64,000 bases of DNA, taken from assembly GCF_027587025.1 (NCBI RefSeq), contig NZ_JAPPTI010000001.1, positions 1,240,001-1,304,000 on the forward strand. Direction: 5' to 3'. The notes beneath the pieces were generated by a model. It was not told the origin of the DNA and did no database searches. It was given only the letters and a program-made list of their open reading frames with translations. This document shows positions 45,647 to 55,174 of the stretch, piece by piece; within the stretch, counting starts at the first letter, position 1; every line of letters starts with the position of its first letter. A program made the position numbers and the translations under genes. The stretch is from Vibrio sp. LaRot3. Its GTDB lineage: Bacteria; Pseudomonadota; Gammaproteobacteria; Enterobacterales; Vibrionaceae.

Positions 45647-46513
45647 CTATGGGTTACGAGGAAATTTATTGAAATCAGGACGACGCTTCTCGTTGAACGC
45701 GTTACGGCCTTCTTGGCCCTCTTCCGTCATGTAGAACATCATGGTTGCGTTACCCGCTAGCTCTTGCAGACCCGCTTGACCATCACAGTCAGCATTTAGG
45801 GCTGCTTTCAGGCAGCGTAACGCCATTGGGCTGTGCTGCAATGTTTCACGACACCAACGAACGGTCTCTTTCTCTAGATCTTCAAGTGGCACAACCGTGT
45901 TAACTAGGCCCATATCCAGAGCTTCTTGTGCATCGTAAAAACGACATAAGAACCAAATTTCACGAGCCTTCTTCTGACCCACGATACGTGCCATGTATGA
46001 AGCACCCCAGCCGCCATCAAATGAACCGACTTTCGGGCCAGTTTGTCCAAATTGCGCATTTTCAGCAGCGATGGTTAGGTCACACATCATGTGAAGTACG
46101 TGGCCGCCGCCAACTGCCCAGCCAGCAACAGCTGCGATAACTGGTTTAGGACAAGTACGAATTTGACGTTGGAAGTCCAATACGTTTAAGTGGTGAGTAC
46201 CGCTATCATCTTGGTAGCCGCCGTAATCGCCACGGATCTTTTGGTCACCGCCAGAGCAGAACGCATCTTCACCCAAACCGGTTAGGATAATCACACCGAC
46301 CTGCTCATCATAGCGAGCATCCGCGAGTGCATTGATCATCTCTTTTACTGTTTGTGGGCGAAACGCGTTACGTACCTGTGGACGTGCAATGGTGATTTTC
46401 GCGATGCCATCTTCCGACTTGTGATAATGAATGTCTTCAAACTGATCGCTACAATCTTGCCAGTTCACTGGTGCGTATAATTCTTGTTCTGAAATACCTA
46501 CTGTTTTAGCCAT
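45647..46513 (-). CDS. menB: 1,4-Dihydroxy-2-naphthoyl-CoA synthase
   Basis: 288 residues, crotonase fold; closes the second ring of the naphthoquinone nucleus. It has oxyanion-hole segments [11 protein letters not shown] and [14 protein letters not shown], the active-site Asp/Gly in GSFDGGWG, and a C-terminal [13 protein letters not shown] typical of MenB. Length is close to E. coli MenB (285). It follows menH by 25 bases. Confidence 0.95.
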   Translation of the reverse strand: MAKTVGISEQELYAPVNWQDCSDQFEDIHYHKSEDGIAKITIARPQVRNAFRPQTVKEMINALADARYDEQVGVIILTGLGEDAFCSGGDQKIRGDYGGYQDDSGTHHLNVLDFQRQIRTCPKPVIAAVAGWAVGGGHVLHMMCDLTIAAENAQFGQTGPKVGSFDGGWGASYMARIVGQKKAREIWFLCRFYDAQEALDMGLVNTVVPLEDLEKETVRWCRETLQHSPMALRCLKAALNADCDGQAGLQELAGNATMMFYMTEEGQEGRNAFNEKRRPDFNKFPRNP

Positions 46514-46538
46514 GGTGATTCCTGTTTGTTTTAGCTAT

Positions 46539-47330
46539 TCACTCACCGAAATGAGTGCAGATTCGTTCTTTAATTTGGTCTGCAAATGCTTGGGGTTGTT
46601 CTTTATGTACGTTATGCCCTGCATTTGCGATTTGACTGAAAGCTAAGCCACTGGCTTGCGCCATTTGGCTGAACTTATGATCCTTTTCGCCGCATATATA
46701 GTGTAACTGCGTACTGCTATTGCGTAATTCATTGAGTAAATACGATTGCTTCGCAAGCGATGTGGCTTGCAGCATGTGTCCTATTGCTGGGCCTAGATTA
46801 GCACTGCGGCGACGAATGAAAGTTTGTCTTTGCGCATGGTTTAATGAAGAAAATACCGCTTGGCGATACCAATCGTTCAATACCTGTTCAATTGGCTCAG
46901 ATTTGAAACGGTTTGCCCAGTCACAATCCGCCTGCCAGCGCTGCTGCTTTTCTTGCTTGGTCTGTAACCCGAAGTTACCCCCCTCAATCATAGCCAATGG
47001 AATATACAAACCATTAAAAGCATGATTGGCGATGCCATGCATAGCAATACGCCCACCGAGTGAGTAACCGATTAATACAATAGAAGAATTGTCTTTTATT
47101 AGAGTAAGTAAAGTGTCAGAAATGAGCTGACAAACGTGGGCAAAATCATCACACACAATGTGTTTACTTTGACCATGTCCGGGCAAATCAAGGGTAATGC
47201 ACGGCCAGTCAGAAAGGTGCTCGATACATGCTTGCCAATCATGACCATCCCCTAATAGGCCATGCAGAAACACCAATAATGGTGCATCTGTCTTTAGGCG
47301 TTTCGGTTGATGATAGCTATAAGCAAGCAT
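46539..47330 (-). CDS. menH: SHCHC synthase (alpha/beta hydrolase MenH)
   Basis: 263 residues; removes pyruvate from SEPHCHC to give SHCHC. Alpha/beta-hydrolase fold with FLHGLLGDGHDW near the N-terminus, nucleophile Ser in IGYSLGGR (about residue 93) and catalytic His in NAGHNVHKEQP near 240. Its start overlaps the 3' end of menD by 14 bases, indicating coupled translation. Confidence 0.92.
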   Translation of the reverse strand: MLAYSYHQPKRLKTDAPLLVFLHGLLGDGHDWQACIEHLSDWPCITLDLPGHGQSKHIVCDDFAHVCQLISDTLLTLIKDNSSIVLIGYSLGGRIAMHGIANHAFNGLYIPLAMIEGGNFGLQTKQEKQQRWQADCDWANRFKSEPIEQVLNDWYRQAVFSSLNHAQRQTFIRRRSANLGPAIGHMLQATSLAKQSYLLNELRNSSTQLHYICGEKDHKFSQMAQASGLAFSQIANAGHNVHKEQPQAFADQIKERICTHFGE

Positions 47331-49050
47331 GTAACTGATTCAGTACCTGTTTAATTTGGCTCGACGCTTGTTCTGGAGGCGTTTGTATCTCTAATAGCAG
47401 TGCACCGCTTCCAGACTGTAAATGGTTTTCTAGCTGCTGTTGATACGCTTGGCGAGTCGTCACCAACTGGTAACCAAGCTTAAATTGCTGCGCAGCGTGG
47501 CTAAAATCAAAACCATGCGGCATTTGATACAACGCCTGTTTTTGCTGTTGTGGTACTGGCAGCAAATCAAAAATAGCGCCGCCATCGTTATTGGTCACCA
47601 CAATGACCACAGGGGTTTGCTGATGAGTAAACAGCGCCAAAGAATTCACATCGTAAAGCAGCGACGTATCGCCAATATACAACACACTTGGCTGTTGATT
47701 TGCTCGTACCACTCCGGCAGTAGTGGCTACTAAACCATCAATACCTGAAGCACCTCGATTTGAATAAACGGTTAAGTCATTAATTTTAGAGAACATATCG
47801 ACCAAGCGAACAAACAAGCTATTGCCTAAAAATAGCTCAGTCTGACTTGGTAATTGCGACAAGGTTAACGCGAGTTCTAACTCTGACAGAGAGGTATTTC
47901 CGGCACACAAGTCTTTTGCAATGTTGGCAACTCGTTGGCTTTCTACTTTGAGAGAGTCTGCCCAGCCTGCATTATCAATAACCAAGTCGTAACTTCGTTC
48001 TATGTGCGTTTCAAGCCAAGACTTTAGCCCGCTTTGATGGTGTATTTGTGGTAAGTGGGCTTGGTTGTTACGTGATAACTGCGGGCTCACATAGTGATAC
48101 TCCGCGCCCTGCTCCACTACAGTGCTCAACCATTGGTTAAGGCGTTTAGAAACGATTCGTGAACCAAGCTGAACCACAACTTGCGCTTCACTAAGCTCGT
48201 TTTTGGCCTTAGCATCTTGCAGCCAAATATCAAAATGAGCCCACTCACTGGTGCAACCAGATTGTGGGTCACAAAGCAGAGGCCACCCTAAATACTTTGC
48301 TAGTTGCAGCGCTAGTTTAGTCTCTTTGAGCTCCACGCTACCGACAACGAGTACACCTTTACGAGTCATCCAGCTCACATCAATATCAGTCGTGAAGCAA
48401 GCCTGAGGTATCACTTTATTGACGTACGGCTGCTGACTTTGCTGCCAAGCCGAAACCTGTGCTAAATAGCCTTGGTAAATGGACTTGTCTTGCTCGGAAT
48501 AGAGCGGCTCAGGGAACGGACAGTTAATATGCACCGCACTGCCAAATTGCTGCTGGCGATACATAACATCATCAATAGAAGTCAGTAACCAACGCAGCGA
48601 AACTTGTTCACTTGGCGTTGGAAGCTCAAGATTCGCAGTTACATGAGATGAGAAAATACCGCTTTGTACTATCGCCTGATTCGAGCCGCAATCGACTAGT
48701 TCAACCGGTCTATCAGCGGTTAATACCACCAGCTTTTCACCGGTTAGCTTAGCTTCTGCAATGGCTGGCAATAAATTAGCCACCGCAGTGCCCGAAGTAA
48801 CAACGATGGCCACCGGCTTACGGCTCGCTTTTGCTAAGCCTAATGCAAGAAAGCCTAGCCCACGTTCATCAAAGTGAGTATGAATGTTCAGCTTGGGGTT
48901 AGCAGCCGCTTCTAACGTTAATGGCGTCGAGCGAGAGCCCGGCGCCACACAAATTTGCTCGACGCCGAAACGCGCTAACTCTTCTAATAAAGTTTGCGAC
49001 CAAATTCGGTTGAGTATCGCTTGATCTGAGATTGGCGGTTGTTGAGCCAT
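47317..49050 (-). CDS. menD: SEPHCHC synthase (thiamine-diphosphate enzyme MenD)
   Basis: 577 residues; adds a succinyl-semialdehyde unit from 2-oxoglutarate to isochorismate. The N-terminal pyrimidine-binding domain carries CVAPGSRSTPLTLEAA with the catalytic glutamate region. The thiamine-binding domain near residue 455 has YIGDTSLLYDVNSL and VTNNDGGAIFDLLP. Its ATG shares one base with the menF stop, and menH overlaps its end. Confidence 0.94.
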   Translation of the reverse strand: MAQQPPISDQAILNRIWSQTLLEELARFGVEQICVAPGSRSTPLTLEAAANPKLNIHTHFDERGLGFLALGLAKASRKPVAIVVTSGTAVANLLPAIAEAKLTGEKLVVLTADRPVELVDCGSNQAIVQSGIFSSHVTANLELPTPSEQVSLRWLLTSIDDVMYRQQQFGSAVHINCPFPEPLYSEQDKSIYQGYLAQVSAWQQSQQPYVNKVIPQACFTTDIDVSWMTRKGVLVVGSVELKETKLALQLAKYLGWPLLCDPQSGCTSEWAHFDIWLQDAKAKNELSEAQVVVQLGSRIVSKRLNQWLSTVVEQGAEYHYVSPQLSRNNQAHLPQIHHQSGLKSWLETHIERSYDLVIDNAGWADSLKVESQRVANIAKDLCAGNTSLSELELALTLSQLPSQTELFLGNSLFVRLVDMFSKINDLTVYSNRGASGIDGLVATTAGVVRANQQPSVLYIGDTSLLYDVNSLALFTHQQTPVVIVVTNNDGGAIFDLLPVPQQQKQALYQMPHGFDFSHAAQQFKLGYQLVTTRQAYQQQLENHLQSGSGALLLEIQTPPEQASSQIKQVLNQLHACL

Positions 49051-50372
49051 TAAGAGGCTACTCCCAATGGTGGATGGTCAGTAATTAACGACAATAACGT
49101 TGCCATTTTCTTATTCAGCTCTTGCCATTCATGTTCAGCAATTGAGCCGGGAACGATCCCCGCGCCAGCATAAAGATGAACCTGTTCGTCGACCACTTGC
49201 GCACTGCGAATCGCAACACAAAACTCGGCTTTTTCATGGCTGATATAGCCCATAGAACCCGCGTACCAGCTACGAGCAAAAGGCTCATGTTTTTGAATAA
49301 AGTCCATCGACTCTTTTCGTGGTAAGCCTGCTACGGCAGCGGTAGGTTGCAAACAAGAAAGCAGCTGAACGCCATTCACACCGGATTGAAGATGAGCGCG
49401 AATGCTACGTTTGAGGTGTTGCACTTTACGTAGACGCACCAAACGCACCTCGTGCTCCACAGTCACTGATTCAGAATATGGCGTCAGACGTTCAATGATG
49501 TCATCAACAACAAATTGGTTTTCGTTGAGATTTTTGCTGTCTTGAGAAAGCCAATTCGCGAGCTTCATGTCTTGGCTCGCGCTATCGCCGCGTCCAATCG
49601 TACCAGCCAGTGCTTCAGTATAAAGATCAGAGCCTAAGCGTTGATACAAGCGCTCTGGTGTCGAACCTAAAAAGCAGTGAGTGTCATCAAGCGCCAACAT
49701 AAAATGAAAACTCTGATGATTATGTTCAATGCTTGATTTCAGTAATTGAGTGCCACAAATAGCCGTGTCGAGTTCAAGGGTTGTCTTGCGCGCTAACACC
49801 ACTTTTTTAAACGCTTGTTGCTCAATACCCGTCAGAGCTTGCTCAACTAATTGCGACCATTGAGGCTGTTCGGGGCTATGGCTCATCTTGTTAACATGAG
49901 CAGATAATGGCAAAAGATTGCTGACTTGCTGCTTTAATCCGCTTAACGCTTTTATTGCAAGCTGCTTATCGTGGTGAAAGTTAACCGCCAAAGACCAACA
50001 CGTCTCTTCACGAATCAACTCTATTTGCGGTAAGAAAAAAAACGATTCTGGACAATCGGGATTTTTGTCAGTTTGGCCATCAAAAGAACGCCCCCCCCAA
50101 ATACGCTGCCCTTCGTTAATGCAAGCATACGCCGGAGCTGGATCAGTAAAAGTGTACAACTGGCCTAACGCCACCACTTCTTCTTGGGTATCTCGTGATT
50201 GCCAATAAAACTTTGGAAACAAAGGCTGGGCTTGTAACCAATCAATGCACGCAAAATCAGGTTTTTGCGGTAGAACTTGAACCAGACGAGTTTCCCCGTC
50301 ATTTGCATCCTTTACACGGTTAATCAGTTCGGTAATGGCTTGCTGGAAATATGACAAATAAACCTCGATCAC
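49050..50372 (-). CDS. menF: Menaquinone-specific isochorismate synthase
   Basis: 440 residues of the chorismate-binding family; converts chorismate to isochorismate as the first step to menaquinone. C-terminal motifs include FKKVVLARKTTLELD, HCFLGSTPERLYQR, EALAGTIGRGDS and ARSWYAGSMGYI, as in MenF/EntC. It is the first gene of menFDHBCE, so the promoter is in the 50373-50564 gap, divergent from alaA. Genomic context (complete men operon) favours MenF over a siderophore EntC. Confidence 0.93.
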   Translation of the reverse strand: MIEVYLSYFQQAITELINRVKDANDGETRLVQVLPQKPDFACIDWLQAQPLFPKFYWQSRDTQEEVVALGQLYTFTDPAPAYACINEGQRIWGGRSFDGQTDKNPDCPESFFFLPQIELIREETCWSLAVNFHHDKQLAIKALSGLKQQVSNLLPLSAHVNKMSHSPEQPQWSQLVEQALTGIEQQAFKKVVLARKTTLELDTAICGTQLLKSSIEHNHQSFHFMLALDDTHCFLGSTPERLYQRLGSDLYTEALAGTIGRGDSASQDMKLANWLSQDSKNLNENQFVVDDIIERLTPYSESVTVEHEVRLVRLRKVQHLKRSIRAHLQSGVNGVQLLSCLQPTAAVAGLPRKESMDFIQKHEPFARSWYAGSMGYISHEKAEFCVAIRSAQVVDEQVHLYAGAGIVPGSIAEHEWQELNKKMATLLSLITDHPPLGVAS

Positions 50373-50564
50373 AATCGATTTAGATGAGTAATCTAATTAT
50401 ACACTGCGTGCAGATCAAGATCGTAAGCAATGTTTTGCAGAATCCTGTGATTGCACTCAGATGACAGTTGAACTAAAAAGCGCGAAAAGCCAGATTTTTA
50501 TTCTACCAAAGTCCATTTTGGTGTACTTTAATAAAGAAATTCAATTATTTTTAGGTTTTACACA

Positions 50565-51779
50565 ATGCAAAATATCGGGATGTCGTCAAAACTCGATAAT
50601 GTCTGCTATGACATTCGAGGTCCTGTACTCAAACATGCTAAGCGCATGGAGGAAGAGGGGCATAAAATACTGAAACTAAATATTGGTAACCCCGCCCCAT
50701 TTGGTTTTGACGCCCCAGATGAAATTTTGGTCGATGTGATTCGTAACTTGCCAACTTCGCAAGGTTACTGTGACTCAAAAGGCATTTACCCTGCGCGTAA
50801 AGCCGTGGTGCAGCATTATCAAAAGAAAGGTATTCGCTCTTTAGATGTAGAAGATGTCTACATTGGCAATGGCGTCTCTGAACTGATCGTAATGGCAATG
50901 CAAGCATTGCTGAACAATGGCGATGAAATGCTTGTGCCGGCACCTGATTACCCACTATGGACAGCATCTGTAGCGCTATCAGGTGGTAAAGCCGTGCACT
51001 ATCTATGTGATGAGCAAGCAGACTGGTTCCCTGATCTGGATGACATTCGCAGCAAAATCACGCCAAAAACACGCGGCATCGTGCTGATCAACCCGAACAA
51101 CCCTACCGGTGCGGTATACAGCCGTGACTTCTTGTTGGAAGTGATCGAAATTGCACGCCAACATAAGCTGATTATCTTTGCTGATGAGATCTACGACAAA
51201 GTACTGTACGACGGTGCAACCCATACTTCAGTAGCAACTTTGACGGATGACGTACTGGTAATGACCTTCAATGGTCTATCGAAAGCCTACCGAGTGTGTG
51301 GCTTCCGCGGCGGTTGGATGTTTATGACTGGTCCTAAACATCAAGCAATGGGCTATATTGCTGGCTTAGAAATGCTGTCGTCGATGCGTTTATGTGCCAA
51401 CGTGCCAATGCAGCATGCTATTCAAACCGCATTGGGTGGCTACCAAAGTATTAATGAACTGATCTTGCCGGGTGGACGCTTACTTGAGCAACGCGACCGT
51501 GCGTGGGAACTGATCAACCAAATCCCGGGCGTATCGTGTGTAAAACCAAAAGGTGCGATGTACCTTTTCCCGAAAATTGATACTAAGAAATACAAGATTC
51601 ACGATGACCAAAAGATGGTGCTCGATTTCTTAGTACAAGAAAAAGTGCTGTTAGTACAAGGCACTGGCTTTAACTGGCCTAAACCGGATCACTTCCGCAT
51701 CGTGACTTTGCCGCACGTGGAAGACTTGGAAACCGCTATTGGCCGCTTTGAACGCTTCTTGTCGACCTATAGCCAGTAG
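50565..51779 (+). CDS. alaA: Glutamate-pyruvate aminotransferase AlaA
   Basis: 404 residues, fold type I aminotransferase making alanine from pyruvate and glutamate. PLP lysine is Lys240 in LSKAYRVCGFRGGW; NPNNPTGAVYS and FADEIYDKVLYDG are intact. The length and the N-terminus (SSKLDNVCYDIRGPVLKHA) match E. coli YfbQ/AlaA. As in E. coli it is followed by yfbR, here after a terminator. Confidence 0.94.
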   Translation: MQNIGMSSKLDNVCYDIRGPVLKHAKRMEEEGHKILKLNIGNPAPFGFDAPDEILVDVIRNLPTSQGYCDSKGIYPARKAVVQHYQKKGIRSLDVEDVYIGNGVSELIVMAMQALLNNGDEMLVPAPDYPLWTASVALSGGKAVHYLCDEQADWFPDLDDIRSKITPKTRGIVLINPNNPTGAVYSRDFLLEVIEIARQHKLIIFADEIYDKVLYDGATHTSVATLTDDVLVMTFNGLSKAYRVCGFRGGWMFMTGPKHQAMGYIAGLEMLSSMRLCANVPMQHAIQTALGGYQSINELILPGGRLLEQRDRAWELINQIPGVSCVKPKGAMYLFPKIDTKKYKIHDDQKMVLDFLVQEKVLLVQGTGFNWPKPDHFRIVTLPHVEDLETAIGRFERFLSTYSQ

Positions 51780-51807
51780 CATTTCAAACCTAAGTCTCTT
51801 ATTCTTA

Positions 51808-51841
51808 AAGCAATCATCTGCAATCAGGTGGTTGCTTTTTT
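51808..51841 (+). terminator. Terminator after alaA
   Basis: AAGCAATCATCTG pairs imperfectly with CAGGTGGTTGCTT, followed by a run of T. Confidence 0.85.
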
Positions 51842-51900
51842 ATTGATGGTGACTCAAAGGCCATTATCTTGAGTCAGATTTAAAGGGAAGGAAACAAGTC

Positions 51901-52485
51901 ATGAAAGAGAGCCATTTTTTCGCTCATTTAGCTAGGATGAAACTGATTCAACGTTGGCCACTGATGCGCTCTGTCTCCACAGAGAACATCTCTGAGCACA
52001 GCCTACAAGTCGCCTTTGTTGCCCATGCCCTTGCTCTGATCAAAAACAAAAAGTTTGGCGGTAACGTCAACCCTGAACGTATCGCTATATTGGGCATGTA
52101 CCATGACACCAGTGAAGTATTAACCGGTGATTTGCCCACTCCGGTGAAATACTACAACCCAGAGATCGCCAAAGAATATAAGAAGATTGAAGCCGCCGCA
52201 GAGCAAAAGCTGCTTTCTATGCTGCCAGAAGAGTTCCAAGAGGACTTCGCCCCTTATCTGGTTTCTCAATCTGCCCACACTGAAGACGCAAAAATCGTTA
52301 AACAAGCGGATACCATCTGCGCCTATCTTAAGTGTTTAGAAGAACTTAGCGCCGGCAACCACGAGTACGCTTTGGCGAAAAAACGCCTTGATGTCACCTT
52401 AAAAGAGCGCCACACACCAGAAATGGACTATTTTCTCAATACTTTTGCGCCAAGCTTTGAACTATCACTAGACGAAATCAGCTAA
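51901..52485 (+). CDS. yfbR: 5'-Deoxynucleotidase YfbR
   Basis: 194 residues, HD-domain phosphohydrolase that dephosphorylates deoxyribonucleoside 5'-monophosphates. Metal ligands His33 (SEHS), His68-Asp69 (YHDTSEV) and a late Asp in [10 protein letters not shown] fit the family. AGGGAAGGAA before ATG is a strong ribosome-binding site. It is followed after 119 bases by a dGTPase-family HD protein. Confidence 0.93.
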   Translation: MKESHFFAHLARMKLIQRWPLMRSVSTENISEHSLQVAFVAHALALIKNKKFGGNVNPERIAILGMYHDTSEVLTGDLPTPVKYYNPEIAKEYKKIEAAAEQKLLSMLPEEFQEDFAPYLVSQSAHTEDAKIVKQADTICAYLKCLEELSAGNHEYALAKKRLDVTLKERHTPEMDYFLNTFAPSFELSLDEIS

Positions 52486-52604
52486 CACACTGTATGGTAA
52501 TGAAATAAGTTGAACATATCCGATAAATTCCTATTCGGAAAATACAGGTGAGTGAGTATTTCTAATTACTGATTGTTGGTTGGCCCAAGTTAAGGAGTGC
52601 GCGT

Positions 52605-53921
52605 ATGACTTTTGATCTCAGCCCGATGTGGCAAAGCCGTCATGACGATGAGCATAAAATCCGCCGCGATGACCATCGCAGCCCTTATCAACGCGATAGA
52701 GCCCGCATTCTCCACTCCGCGGCATTTCGTCGCCTCCAAGCGAAAACTCAAATACACGGCACCAGCATCGATGATTTCCACCGAACCCGCCTGACTCACT
52801 CGCTTGAAGCCGCGCAACTTGGCACCGGCATCGTTGCTCAAATCAAAAAGAAGCAACCTGAATTTCGTAGTTTACTGCCTACCGATAGCCTGATCGATTC
52901 TATCTGTCTCGCGCATGATATCGGCCATCCGCCTTATGGTCATGGCGGTGAAATCGCACTGAATTACATGATGCGTGACCATGGCGGATTTGAAGGCAAC
53001 GCCCAAACCTTCCGCATCGTCACTAAGCTAGAACCTTACACCGAAAACTTCGGGATGAACCTAGTGCGCCGCACCCTACTCGGCTTAATCAAATACCCTG
53101 CGCTTATTAGCGCCACTCAAGCGAAGCAGCGCGCAGAACCTGTCTCCCATCAAAGAAAGTTACGTGCTCACGATTGGACTCCGGCCAAAGGTATTTACGA
53201 TTGTGACGCAGCATTATTTGACTGGGTCTTACAACCTCTCACTGATGGTGAAAAACAGGTGTTTTCCCAGATGCGTGATGAACAACTTAGCCCTAGCCAG
53301 CACAGCAAAACACGCTATAAGTCTTTAGACTGCTCGATAATGGAACTGGCAGACGACATTGCTTATGGTGTGCACGATCTAGAAGATGCGATTGTATTAG
53401 GTATGGTTAATCGCCATCAATGGTTAGAAGCAGCAGCCAGCCAACTGGCGGAATGTGGTGACCCATGGTTTGAAAAACACATCGCATCAGTCAATGAGAT
53501 GTTGTTTGCAGGCACACACTATCAACGCAAAGATGCCATTGGTGGTATGGTTAACGCCTTACTGACCAGTATTTCAATCAAACCTGTCGATGCTCCATTT
53601 GATTCTAAACTGCTGGCGTTCAACGCTTACCTTGAGCCAAGCATGGCGAAAGCATTAGACATTCTAAAACGCTTTGTCAGCCAATACGTGATTCAAGCGC
53701 CGCACGTACAGGTGATGGAATACAAGGGCCAACAAATCATCATGGATATCTTTGAAGCGATGAGCGCCGACCCGATGCGATTGTTACCTTTAGAAGTGAG
53801 AAAAGACTGGAGCTGCGCTAAAGAGGAAGCCGCGCAGATGCGCGTGATCGCGGATTACATCTCATCAATTACCGACGGTCACGCGAAACGCTTGCACCAG
53901 CAGTTGTTCTCTCCGCTATAA
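52605..53921 (+). CDS. dGTPase-like dNTP triphosphohydrolase (HD domain)
   Basis: 438 residues. HD motif: His65 in RLTHSLEAA and the HD pair in LAHDIGHPPYGHGGE near 105; the N-terminal ILHSAAFRRLQAKTQ is the family signature. Such enzymes cleave dGTP or other dNTPs to deoxynucleoside and triphosphate. Related Vibrio/gammaproteobacterial proteins have been described as dNTP-depleting phage-defence enzymes, so a defence role is possible, but housekeeping is equally likely. It is shorter than E. coli Dgt (505) and belongs to the type 2 subgroup. Confidence 0.88.
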   Translation: MTFDLSPMWQSRHDDEHKIRRDDHRSPYQRDRARILHSAAFRRLQAKTQIHGTSIDDFHRTRLTHSLEAAQLGTGIVAQIKKKQPEFRSLLPTDSLIDSICLAHDIGHPPYGHGGEIALNYMMRDHGGFEGNAQTFRIVTKLEPYTENFGMNLVRRTLLGLIKYPALISATQAKQRAEPVSHQRKLRAHDWTPAKGIYDCDAALFDWVLQPLTDGEKQVFSQMRDEQLSPSQHSKTRYKSLDCSIMELADDIAYGVHDLEDAIVLGMVNRHQWLEAAASQLAECGDPWFEKHIASVNEMLFAGTHYQRKDAIGGMVNALLTSISIKPVDAPFDSKLLAFNAYLEPSMAKALDILKRFVSQYVIQAPHVQVMEYKGQQIIMDIFEAMSADPMRLLPLEVRKDWSCAKEEAAQMRVIADYISSITDGHAKRLHQQLFSPL

Positions 53922-53924
53922 GCA

Positions 53925-54536
53925 TTAGCTTCGGTAGTTTTTCTCAAACACACCCGCAGGCATCTGGGCAATTTGAAACTCAATCATTTGCTCAAATGCC
54001 ACCAGCAGAGGTGAGAAGTCCCGCTCGGGCTCAAGCCCTTGAAGCACATGGTAACCAGCCTCAACCGTAGACAGCGCATTGTCACTTGGGGCTTTACGAA
54101 TCCGATAATTACCTTTTAAGTCATTTGGCAAGCGCACTTGAGGCAAGGTGTGTAAATTAGTAGAAAGCTGCCACATCTTAAACGCTTTTTTCCAAGTGCC
54201 ATCGAGCAAAATCACTCGGTATCGGCTCACCTGATCACTCTGGCGATTACGCAGTGTTTCTAACTCAATGGATTGCTCTCCCGGGTAGAGAACAAAATGT
54301 TGGTACGTCTTATCGGCTAATAATTGATTTAACGACTCGTTGTCTGAAAAGTTCTCGCCAACAAAAGAGTAACTATTTGATAAGCAAAGCGTGAGAATGC
54401 GAGCTGTCCCCATAGGGCGCTTAGTTTCACTTGGATGTTGAAGGATGATTAACTCAACGTTCGATGGTAGGCTTTGTACCCACTGACAAATACACGCTTT
54501 GAGTGATTTTCCACATTGAGAACAATATCGAGACAT
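53925..54536 (-). CDS. DTW-domain tRNA-uridine aminocarboxypropyltransferase (TapT-like)
   Basis: 203 residues. An N-terminal zinc-like cysteine cluster (C5, C8, C15, C17 in YCSQCGKSLKACICQW) precedes the DTW domain, with the LDGTWKKAFKMW motif near the middle. DTW proteins such as E. coli TapT install acp3U in tRNA from S-adenosylmethionine. ATG 54536 is used; a TTG 9 bases upstream also fits. It is convergent with the dGTPase gene and its 5' end overlaps the start of rrtA on the other strand. Confidence 0.85.
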   Translation of the reverse strand: MSRYCSQCGKSLKACICQWVQSLPSNVELIILQHPSETKRPMGTARILTLCLSNSYSFVGENFSDNESLNQLLADKTYQHFVLYPGEQSIELETLRNRQSDQVSRYRVILLDGTWKKAFKMWQLSTNLHTLPQVRLPNDLKGNYRIRKAPSDNALSTVEAGYHVLQGLEPERDFSPLLVAFEQMIEFQIAQMPAGVFEKNYRS

Positions 54537-55088
54537 GGCTGGCAATTAATCTTTCTGTTATTGGCGGTAAGTGCTGCTTGCTTAGCATTACAGTTTGAAC
54601 CATTGGCATCTTTTGCCAACTGGCAAGCGGAGCTTATTCCTCAAGGCCAGTGGTTGCGCATCCTAACAGGAAACTTCACTCATACCAACTTTAACCACCT
54701 TGCCATGAACATCGCCGCTTTATGGATCATCACTTTTATTTTTAAGCCGAGTGCTCGTTCACTACTCGCGTTATTAGTGTTGGTGAGCTTAGGCGTTGGC
54801 ATCGGGATTCTCTATACCGATATTCAAAGCTATGTCGGTCTATCTGGCACGCTACATGGCTTATTTGCGTATTACGCATTAAGAGAAGCATTGCAAGGTC
54901 GCAAAAGCAGTTGGCTGTTAGTGGTAGGCGTTATCGCTAAGGTCGCTTGGGAGCTGACTCAAGGCCCATCGGCGTCAACAGCGGCGCTCATTAACGCCAG
55001 AGTCGCAATTGAAGCCCATCTTTGTGGCACTGTAAGCGGTATATTGTTTGCTTTCATTTCTTATCCGGTTTATAAAAACGCTCGTTAA
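54516..55088 (+). CDS. rrtA: Rhombosortase, rhomboid protease for GlyGly-CTERM proteins
   Basis: 190 residues, six predicted membrane helices. The rhomboid catalytic pair is intact: Ser110 in VGLSGTLHG and His168 in IEAHLCG; the HTNFNHLAMN motif is also present. Rhombosortase cleaves C-terminal GlyGly-CTERM sorting signals of type II secreted proteins. The start is a TTG at 54516, because no ATG is in frame before the first helix; a downstream TTG is possible. No GlyGly-CTERM substrate is encoded in this window. Its 5' end overlaps the divergent DTW gene by about 21 bases. Confidence 0.87.
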   Translation: MRTISRHGWQLIFLLLAVSAACLALQFEPLASFANWQAELIPQGQWLRILTGNFTHTNFNHLAMNIAALWIITFIFKPSARSLLALLVLVSLGVGIGILYTDIQSYVGLSGTLHGLFAYYALREALQGRKSSWLLVVGVIAKVAWELTQGPSASTAALINARVAIEAHLCGTVSGILFAFISYPVYKNAR

Positions 55089-55174
55089 GTCGCACTACCT
55101 AACTTAATGATTTTCTAAACTAATTAAGATTGATATTCTTTGCGCCATAAACACCCAGTTGCACAGTATAAATT

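Noticed and set aside
50461..50673. ORF overlapping the alaA start
   Set aside because: Wholly explained by another frame of alaA and its leader. AlaA has the recognisable protein.
54516..54545. TTG 54545 (minus) as start of the DTW protein
   Set aside because: The ATG nine bases downstream (54536) gives the typical MSRYCSQCG start and less overlap with rrtA.
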